Part shown: positions 27,784 through 36,000 of the stretch, one piece after another | Layout of the letters: each line of letters begins with the position of its first letter | Position numbering within the stretch: the first letter of the stretch is position 1 | DNA from: Zelonia costaricensis | Lineage: Eukaryota > Euglenozoa > Kinetoplastea > Trypanosomatida > Trypanosomatidae | NCBI GenBank assembly: GCA_030849075.1 | Contig: JASAOO010003315.1 | Coordinates: forward strand, 1 to 40,099 | DNA: 40,099 nucleotides | Direction: 5' to 3' | Notes under the pieces: model-generated | The model's input: only the letters and a program-made list of their open reading frames with translations | Told to the model about the DNA's origin: nothing | The model's database searches: none | Program-made: the position numbers and the translations under genes

Positions 27784-28803
27784 TCAGAAGAGCTGCAGGT
27801 CGTTCCATTCCTTGCGCTGCCGCTCCAGCTCCGCCGCGAGCGCCGCCTCCGCCTTCTCCGCGTCCTCCTTGAGCTTCCGCCGCCGCGCCGCCTCCTCGCC
27901 GAGTCGCGCCGCCTCGAGCTGCTGACTGCGCAGTGCCTCCAGTCGCCGTTTCTGCATCCGCTCCTCCGCTGTCATGCAGTCCTCCGAGGCGTACGCGGAG
28001 GGGCCCCCGGCCCCACCGCCGCCGCCACCCGCCGCCCGCTGCGCCGCCGCCGCCGCGTCCTTCTTCTGCTGCTGCTCGAAGGCAACCTTGAAGCGCACGA
28101 GCTTCTTCTCATCCGCGAGCTCCTTGTGCGCCTTCTCAAACACCGTGAAGGCCTCCTGCACGTGGGGCAGCTGGCACTTGTCGGGATGCAGGGCCTGCGC
28201 CATCTTGCGGTACCGCCGGTCCACGTCCGCCACCGCGCAGCTCGCCGGGTCGACATCGAGAATGACGAAGAAGTCGCTCGCCTTGCACTGCAGCACGCGC
28301 CGTATCTCCGCCGCCTTCTGCGCGTCGCTGGACAGCCCCGAGCTGGCGAGCTGCGACAGCGTTCCGAAGGATATGGGTCGGGCAGCCGGCGCGGGCGACG
28401 ACGAGGCAGCGCCGCCACCGCCCCCACTCGCGTGGCCGTCACGCGGACGCTTCGCCCCAGGGCCCGGCGCGAACGGGGACGAAGACGACGACGGGCCGGC
28501 CGCGCTCGTGCCCTCCTCCGCGAGGCGGTCCTGCTTTTTCTGGAAGGCGCGCTTGAGGTGGTAGAAGACACCCTCCTGGCTGAGCGACTTGTGGACCTTC
28601 TCGGCGGCGTGGAAGGCGTCGGTGGCGTTGGGCAGCTGGCACTTGTCGGGGTGCAGCAATAACGCGATCTTGCGGTACTGCCGGTTGACGTCGGTGAGCT
28701 CGCATGTGGCGATGTCGAGCTGGAGGAACTCGAAGGGGCTGGCCTTGCGCGCCTCGCAGGCCAGCAGCCGCTCAATCTCAGCAGCCTGCTGTGCCTCACT
28801 CAT
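27784..28803 (-). CDS. DNAJC8-like protein with two J-domains
   Basis: Predicted protein of 339 residues, ATG at 28801-28803, TGA at 27784-27786. Two J-domain units are present, about 22-90 and 176-245. Each has the hallmark HPDK (51-54 and 206-209), which activates Hsp70 ATPase, and each is followed by CQLP, so HPDKCQLP occurs twice. Both begin with an F-x-x-L-D-type helix start (PFEFLQLD and FFVILDVD). A Ser/Gly/Ala linker with a basic patch (GAKRPRDG) separates them. The C-terminal 65 residues form a charged coiled coil ending in RQRKEWNDLQLF. The first J unit and the tail recall DNAJC8/SPF31, a spliceosome-associated J protein, whereas the duplicated J unit does not occur in it as far as I know. 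No Gly/Phe or zinc region is present, so it is a class C (type III) J protein. The nuclear, splicing-linked role is inference. The open frame upstream to 29064 contains an unresolved base and is leader sequence. Confidence 0.9.
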   Translation of the reverse strand: MSEAQQAAEIERLLACEARKASPFEFLQLDIATCELTDVNRQYRKIALLLHPDKCQLPNATDAFHAAEKVHKSLSQEGVFYHLKRAFQKKQDRLAEEGTSAAGPSSSSSPFAPGPGAKRPRDGHASGGGGGAASSSPAPAARPISFGTLSQLASSGLSSDAQKAAEIRRVLQCKASDFFVILDVDPASCAVADVDRRYRKMAQALHPDKCQLPHVQEAFTVFEKAHKELADEKKLVRFKVAFEQQQKKDAAAAAQRAAGGGGGGAGGPSAYASEDCMTAEERMQKRRLEALRSQQLEAARLGEEAARRRKLKEDAEKAEAALAAELERQRKEWNDLQLF

Positions 28804-28829
28804 GGCCGGTGTGCTGCGGAATGTGCTCG

Positions 28830-28857
28830 CTGAATGGTGTGGGTGTGTTGGGGGGTG
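28830..28857 (-). promoter_or_regulatory. Predicted spliced-leader acceptor of the J-domain gene
   Basis: The sense strand carries a C/A-rich tract (CCCCCCAACACACCCACACC) followed by ATTCAG, with AG at 28831-28830, 26 bases before the ATG at 28803. There is no intervening AUG. Confidence 0.55.
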
Positions 28858-29028
28858 TCGGCGGGTCACCACGCAGTGGTGGGGCGTGGAAAGGAGGATA
28901 CGGGGGGAGGAAGCGCAACGCAGGTGATGGCTGTCATGAACCGTCCACACAGCAGCAGTGACGCACGACGGCGGTGCTCGCACGCGGCGCGGCAGTCCTG
29001 CGTCGCCCTCGCTACTCCGCGCGGCGTC

Positions 29029-29029
29029 N
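29029..29029. other. Unresolved base
   Basis: Single N in GC-rich intergenic sequence upstream of the J-domain gene. It has no effect on the predicted coding region, which starts at 28803. Confidence 0.95.
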
Positions 29030-29729
29030 GTGCCGCCGCTTCTACGCCCCCCCCCCACACACACACATCAGGGCACAGGTCCATCGCAGTGTGTGTGTGT
29101 GTGTGTGCGTGTGCATCTCGCGTGTGGAGGAGGCGTCCCACGCCGCCTACAAGACATCCCCCTCTCCCTTCACCGCCTCCCCTCCCTTCCTACGTGCCTG
29201 ATAAGCGTCGTTCCGCGTTTCGAGTTGGCACACCCTGCGCGATGGCGCGGGCGAATATTTCAATCAACGGAGGCTCGGCTGCCGGCGCTATCCCTCTGCC
29301 GCCCCCCCCCCCTCCTTCCCTCCCCGACCGCGCGCGCGCGGAGAGAGAGGGGAAGGGGGGGCTGAGGGGAGCAGCAGTCCCGGGATTGCTGGGTCACGAG
29401 TCGGAGAAACTCAGAGCTCAACCGAAGACTCTCTCTCTCGCTGTTTCATCCCCGCGGTGCCTGCAGTCACGCTGCGGCGCCCCCCCCCCCCAAGACTTGC
29501 CGCCCCTCACGTGCGTTCATCACCGCTCACACAACCATTGGGGGTTGACGGTAATGCACTCTCCCCTCCCCCCACTCACTCACCCACAAACACACACACA
29601 CAAACGATAATAAGTTCGCTAGCAAGCAGACGACTGCGTGGCACGCAGCCGCTTCACACCAAGGCACCAGGGCAGTCGAAAAGGAAGGGAGAAAGATAAC
29701 GGAGAAGAGGGAGGCGAGTGCTCGAGTAA

Positions 29730-29754
29730 GGGGGAGGGGGAGGGGGAGGGGGGG
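29730..29754 (+). other. G-quadruplex motif with one-base loops
   Basis: Four G-runs (5, 5, 5 and 7) separated by single A residues on the plus strand. One-base loops are the most stable class of G-quadruplex. The complementary sense-strand tract is C/T-only, which could serve as a polypyrimidine tract or form an i-motif. It lies about 320 bases past the VWA8 stop codon. Confidence 0.75.
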
Positions 29755-30073
29755 TAGCGGGTCTCGAGTGTTGCAGCCGGCACGGCTGCCAACTGGCAAA
29801 GTGCCGGAGAAGGCGGGGGTGGGGGGGAATGATGGAGGGGTGGAGGGGTGGTGGAAGACACCGGAGAACAAGAGAGAGAGGTGCTGCACACGCAGCACAC
29901 ACACACACACACTCAGATAGAGAGAGGCAAGCAAGAGAGTCGCTCGCAAGCGGGGCCACCGCCTCCACACGGAGCAGGTCATCGCACCGCTCGACACTCT
30001 TCCTTCCTTTGCTGTTTGTTATTTGGTTGTCTTGTGTTCGCGTCGTACGCCTGACCCGCTCCGTGTTCGGTGC

Positions 30074-33000
30074 TTAAAAGAGGTTGGCGGATGTGAAGAT
30101 TTGCCGCATGACGTGGGGCAGGGCGTCGGTGCGCATGCACTCGAACCCGTGGCCGGCCGGCAGCTGCTGCTGCAGGTGTGACGCCTGCGCGCCGAGGGTG
30201 GCGATGAAGATGCAGAACATCTTCACCTCGGGCTTACTCTGGATAATCTCGGTCAGCTCCCGCGGCGTGATGCCGTACTGCCGCAGGTTCGCGTCGCTGA
30301 TCACAAACACGAAGTACGAGTCGCCCTTCTCCTTCGTGACGAGCTCGACACTGCGCCGCATTGCCTCGACCGTGTTGTCGCCAGACCAGCAGTACTGCGC
30401 GTACGCCATCATCTTCTGACAGACGATCATGCGCTCCTTCTGGTTCGCCGGCGCGGCACCGAAGTGCACGAGCGGGATGTTGTCGCTGTCCCCGTTGTGC
30501 CCAATCATCGCGTAGTCCAGCTTCGACTCGAAGCCCGCGAAGGCCTCCATCACCATCACGGTCGTCTCCAGCAGCTTCGTGAGGCGCTGATCCATACCAT
30601 TAAAGCGGTACATGCTGGCGCTCACGTCGAGCACAAAGACAAGCCGCTTCTTGTACCGCTGCTGGAAGGGGTTTGTCTCCGTCGAGTCGACGCGGCGCTT
30701 GTACACGTTCTTCTCCCCCACAATGCCCTCCACGAGCTTCTTGTCGTCCCAGACACCGTCCGTCTGGCCTGTGACCCACACCCGCTCCCCCTCCGCCGCC
30801 TTCAGCCCCATCAGCAAGGTCCGCAGCTGCGCGACGGCGGGTCGCACCCGGTCCTGCAGCGTCTTGTACTGCGCGTACTCCTCCTCGGACATGCCGATGG
30901 CGTGGAGCCGCTCTCGCAGCGCCTCGCGGCCCATGCGGCGCGCCTCGTCACGAAGGTGCTTCGGCACCTTGCGCTTCTCCTCTGGAGAGACCTGATGCAC
31001 CGGGTTGCCTTTGTCCAGCCGGTAGGGTCCAATAATGCCGCCCAGCCCCGCCGTGTCGGTTCCGCCCGTCCCGCCAGCCCACGTGTTGCCGCCGTGGTGC
31101 TCCTTGTCATCCACCTCGCCGTGCTTCAGCGTGCCTGACGGCTGCTTGCGCGGCGTGCTGTACTCCATCTTGAAGTCCCGCACGTCATCGTCGTCCTCGC
31201 CGTCCTCGCGCGCGGCGGCGTCAGCGACGCTGGCGGCGTTACCGGAGAAGAGCGACGACCACTCTGCGTAGCGCTGCCGCACCCGCTCGCCATCCACATC
31301 GGCAACCGAGAGCCGTTGCGCGGCGGCGTCCCAGTCGTACAGGGCACCGCCGTGCGCATCCAGCGACACGCGCGCTGCTGCTGCCGCTGCCGCTTCTGCT
31401 GCGGGTGCGGGTGCGACTGTGGCTTCCGCCGGCGATGCAGTTGACGTACATGTTGTGGAGGACGTCGTCGTTGTCGGGGAAGACGCGGCGAAGGTGCGCA
31501 CCGTGCCGTGCGCAGTGTCCACGGCGGAGACCGTACGCCCATCGAGGTGCACCTGCACAAGCTGATGACGTGCATCGTCGACCAGCGTCGCCGCAGTCAC
31601 AGCAGCAGCGCTGGACTTCGACTTGAAGTACCGCAGCTGGAGCCCCGCCGCGGCGCTGATGTCCTCAACGCGGGCGTACATCACATGGCGGCCTGCCGGG
31701 TCGTCCCGGTCTGCATCCTCCTCTGCCGCGGACGCAGGGGATGACGACGAGGGCGACGTCGATGACGCTGATGCGTGTGTGCCCGGTACCTGGACGACCT
31801 GCCACACCGCGCCTTGCAGGTCTGCCGGCACCAACTCCACCACCCCTCGTGCAGAGGCATCCGCACTAGCAGCAGCATAATCAACAGCAGGCGCCTCCAC
31901 AAGCTTCAGCTGAGGCCCATCCATGCAGCCCAGCGGCAGCATCGTGGCCCGCACTCCATCAGCTCCATCCCGCATCAGCGTCACCTTCAGCACACCAGCG
32001 GACGCAGAGAAGCCTCCGCTGGGCCGCATCTCGACCATCACAAGCTGCGGGCCGACGAGGCGCACCGCCGTGACGGGCTGTGGCAGGGTGACCCGCACCA
32101 CGCGGCCCTCGCGAAGGAGGAAGCAGTCGCACGACGCGGTGTCGGCGCTGGCAAAGCAGACGATGCCATGGCGCGCGCTGACGTCCAACACGCGGACGGT
32201 CGCTCGCGTCGTCTGCGCGGCTGGGTCGACGCACTGAGCCAGATACAGCGGGAGCACGGGGTTGGCGGCGATGACGTCGGTGTCGGTCACTTCGCGGACA
32301 CTGCCCATGCGGGCAGCGTAGAGATCAGACGAAGCACCGCCGAGCACATCCACCAACACCGTGCGACCTGTCGCGCGCGACGAGATTAACACGACGCCAT
32401 GCGGGGCACGCGCTGCTGCTCCTGCTGCCCATGAGGGCGGCGTTGCACCTGCGTGGACACCGACGGCGCTGCTGCCGTGCGCCAGCAGCGACGCCCACGG
32501 CGCACCGACTCCCTGCGACGAGGACGACGACCACGTGGCGAGCGACGCGGGCCACACGAGCCGCGGCTCCGACGCACGCGTCACGCACCAGGGCAGTGCA
32601 TGCGTCGTCATGCGCAGGGACGTGAAGACGAATGCTGCCGACGTGGCTGGGCCATGCGGGGCAAGGAGTTCTGACAACTCCGCTGCGAAGTCGCCCGAGA
32701 CGTCGACGAAGCGCGTGAGGCCCACGGGCCACAGCGCCGCCAGCTCCTCCGCTGCGTCGGCGACGAGGTGGTGCGCGTCGATCGACGTCGGTGGAAGCCG
32801 CACCGTCGCGGCAAGCAGCCGCGGCGGTGAGGCATCGCCAGTACTGCGGCGCAGCAGGAGCACGGAGAGGAGCGTGAGCGACGCAGCGGCGCTGCTGTCG
32901 TCGGCCCCTCCCTGCCCCCACTCCCCCACCGCACCGTCCACGCCGCCCTGCACCGCCGCAACGCTCGTCACCGCGAGCACCGCGTCCGTGCGACCATCGA

Positions 33001-36000
33001 CGAAGGGCAACGCGCACCGACTCGCCCACTCCGTGAACGCCTCCGCGTCGTCCTCGGCGTCCGACGCCGTTGGAGCTCCGCGCGAGCCACTGTCGCGGAT
33101 GTTGTTCGTGAAGAAGGCATCGATCGGGTACGTCGCCTCCCACCCCGCCGCTGTGCCCGGCAGGCTGCCCTCCGCTTGTGGCTCCGCGTTCGAGAGAGTG
33201 CGGGAGAGGAGGGCTGACGAGGTCAGCGTCACCGCCGACGGGAGGACCACAAGCGAGGCGAAGCGATGTCCCGTCGCGGCATCGCCGCCGCGCGCGGCTC
33301 CTGCTGCGGCTGCGGTGGCGGTCATGGGCAGCGTAACGAGCTCGCGGAAGGGCACCAGCGGGGTGGGCTGCCCTGCCTTGTACGGCCTGAGTCGCTGCAG
33401 TCCGCCCTGCTGGATCATGGGCTGCAGATACGTCGCAAGCACCTGCCGCACCAGCCGCAGCGTGTTCTCCTCCCGAGCGTCGAAGTTGAAGACGTTGTTG
33501 AGGGCCTCGTAGATGCCGTCTTGCGGGAAGCGGGCCATGTGCTTCACCACCGCAATGAGCTCGCGCAGGGAGAAGGGGTAGGCCAGGTTCCCCTGTGTAA
33601 AGGCGTGCTGCAGCTCCATGAACACCTGTACGAGACGCACGAGAAGTGCGCGCGGCAGGGTCGGGGCGTAGGCGGTCAGCACGCGCAGCTGCGACTCGGC
33701 GTCGGGGTTGCCCATGACGTACGCGGCGAAGAGATCGCCGCACTCGCGGAAGAAGTCATTGCCGTGAAACGGGAAGCCTGGCGGGTTGGCCAACACGATA
33801 ATGCGGAAGTCCGGGTGAATCGCGATGCACTGCGGCCGCGCCGGCGACAGTGACGACGACGACGGCGCCGCCGCAGCAGCAGCAGCAGCATCGCTGGCCT
33901 CCTCGTCACCGTCGACCGCGGCCTGCGCCCGCATCGCTGCGGCGGTGGCGGCGTCGCAGATCAGCCGCCCATCCCCAAGCCGCATCTCGCGGTCCTCGAT
34001 AAGCCCCTTCAGCACCTGCACCACCTCCACCGGCGCCTTGTCAATCTCGTCGACGACGAGGCAGTGGCCGCGCTGTACGGCCTTCACGAGGGGGGAGTCG
34101 TCCCAGACCACCTTGCCCGCCTCCACCGTTGGGTTGATGGTGAGGCTGCCAACGGTGGTGTCGCGGTGGAGCTGAATATAATGCCGCGGGATGCCCAGCC
34201 GGGCCAAGAAGGCGTCCACCACCTTGTTCTTCCCCACGCCCTGGTGGCCAATCAGGAGGACGTTGCTGCCCATCGCGTACTGCTTCGCCAGCCACGCCAG
34301 CATCGACTCGTGCACGCGGTTCGCGTGGAAGCCGGCCACGTACGGCACGAGCGCCTGCTCGGCCTGGGTGTAGGGACGCGTCAGCCGCACCACCGCGGCC
34401 CCATTCACCGTCCACACGCGCGCACCGTCGGCAGGCTCCGGCGGCGGCGACGCCGCGATGAGCACCTCGTGTGCGCCGTCCGCTGCAGCGGCGCCTGCGT
34501 CACTCCTGCCGCCGGCAGACCGCTTTGGGGACTGCGCCAGCCCGCACGCCTCCAGCGCGTGTGCAACCTTCAGCGCGGCGACGCCGGTCATGAGCGGCAG
34601 CAGCAGCGTATTGCGCACGCTCTCCTCCGTCCGGGATGGATAGCGGACCGCCGCGCGGACCAGTAGACGCAGCTGACGCAGACTGAGCTGCGGCATCTTC
34701 CCGTCCGTGGCATGCAGTCGCTCCAGCTCCCCACGCAGCTGCAGGAGCTGATCCACCACCCCCGCACACCGCTGCTCCACCGCCGCATCGAGACGGACCG
34801 CACTCGCGTTGGTGCAGCCAGTGGCGGCGGCATGCTCCGCCTGCATCGCGCGCGCCTCAGCGAGGGCGACCTGCCGCAGCACCGGTCCCAGCGCGTCCTC
34901 GCCGGCGTCCGGCATCCCCACAACGCGGAACAGCGTCGTGAGGTCGGGCGACACGAAGAAGTCGCGCGCCCCGCCCCGGCCGCTACCGCTTGCGCCCCCG
35001 CCCCCGCCGCTCACCGGCATGGGCGGCCGCGCGGTTGCAACAGCGCGGAAGCACGGGTGCACCGGGAAGATCCTGCGGGCCCGCATGTCCGCCTCGCTGG
35101 GCCGCCACAGCACAGCCCCGGTCGCGGGGTCGCGCCGCGCGAGTCGATCTTTCAGCAGCTCGTACTCATGTGGGGACTTCAGTGTAGTGCCATCCGCCAG
35201 CACGGCGCTCTGATCCACCAGAATCTGCTGGAGGGACGCAAGCATGCCGCCGGGCAGCTTCTCCATCCCATCCAGCACCACGAGCTCGCCGTAGATCGCG
35301 GCGTGCAGCAGCGGGGAGTCCCGCCACGTCGTATTCCCGGTCTTGGGGTCCGTCATGCGCTGCTGGAAGAGATCCTTGTGGGTCATGTCCGCGTACAGGT
35401 GCATGGTCATGGCATGCGCGTAGCCAAGCAGGCGGCCGAACGCGCGGACCATCGCCGTCTTGCCGCACCCCGTTGGCCCGAGCAGGCAAAGGTGCTGCCG
35501 ACTCGCGTGCACCTGTAGCATCGTCTGCAGCACGTGGTAGTGCTCCGTGGTGAAGACGGTGTCCGGCGCAGCCGTGGTGGCGAGGAAATCGAGCACGGCC
35601 CACCCCGACGCCGCCGCCGCGGCCGACTGCGCCGTTGCCAAGGCCTGCGGCCCCATAAACACCCTCAGCGTGTACGTTCCCGGCTGCCCGGGCTGTGCGG
35701 CGTCGTGCGCCGCCGTCGCCACCTCGGCCTCGGCCACCACCACGGGTACCCCTGAGAAGGTCGCGGTGGTTGCCAGGTGGCGGAAGGCGGTGATGTAGTT
35801 GCACGTCTGCTGCACCGCCAGTGGGACGCCCCCGTCCTCACCACCGCGGGGCGCCACCGTGGAAGCGCTCGCGGCGACGGTAGAAAAAGCGGACACGAGC
35901 TGTGCAGAGCGCACGTACGCGCGGGCAGCAGCGGCGCCGCGTGACTCAGCGCCCGCAGCCGCCGCAGCGTCGCCGCCCTCGGCGCGACTGCCGTGCACCA

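Larger units (their letters stand above)
28831..30073. other. Intergenic region between VWA8 and the J-domain gene; no gene seen
   Basis: About 1.2 kb without a credible gene; it should contain the VWA8 3' UTR. It holds an unresolved base at 29029, poly-C runs near 29048-29058, 29304-29313 and 29480-29491, a TG run at about 29089-29108, a CA run at about 29894-29912 and a perfect G-quadruplex motif on the plus strand at 29730-29754. Confidence 0.6.

Noticed and set aside
28804..29064. Upstream extension of the J-domain protein
   Set aside because: Passes through an unresolved base and lacks similarity to J proteins; an acceptor lies at 28831-28830.
32361..33512. 383-codon plus-strand frame inside VWA8
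   Set aside because: Antisense to a clearly conserved protein region; no independent evidence.
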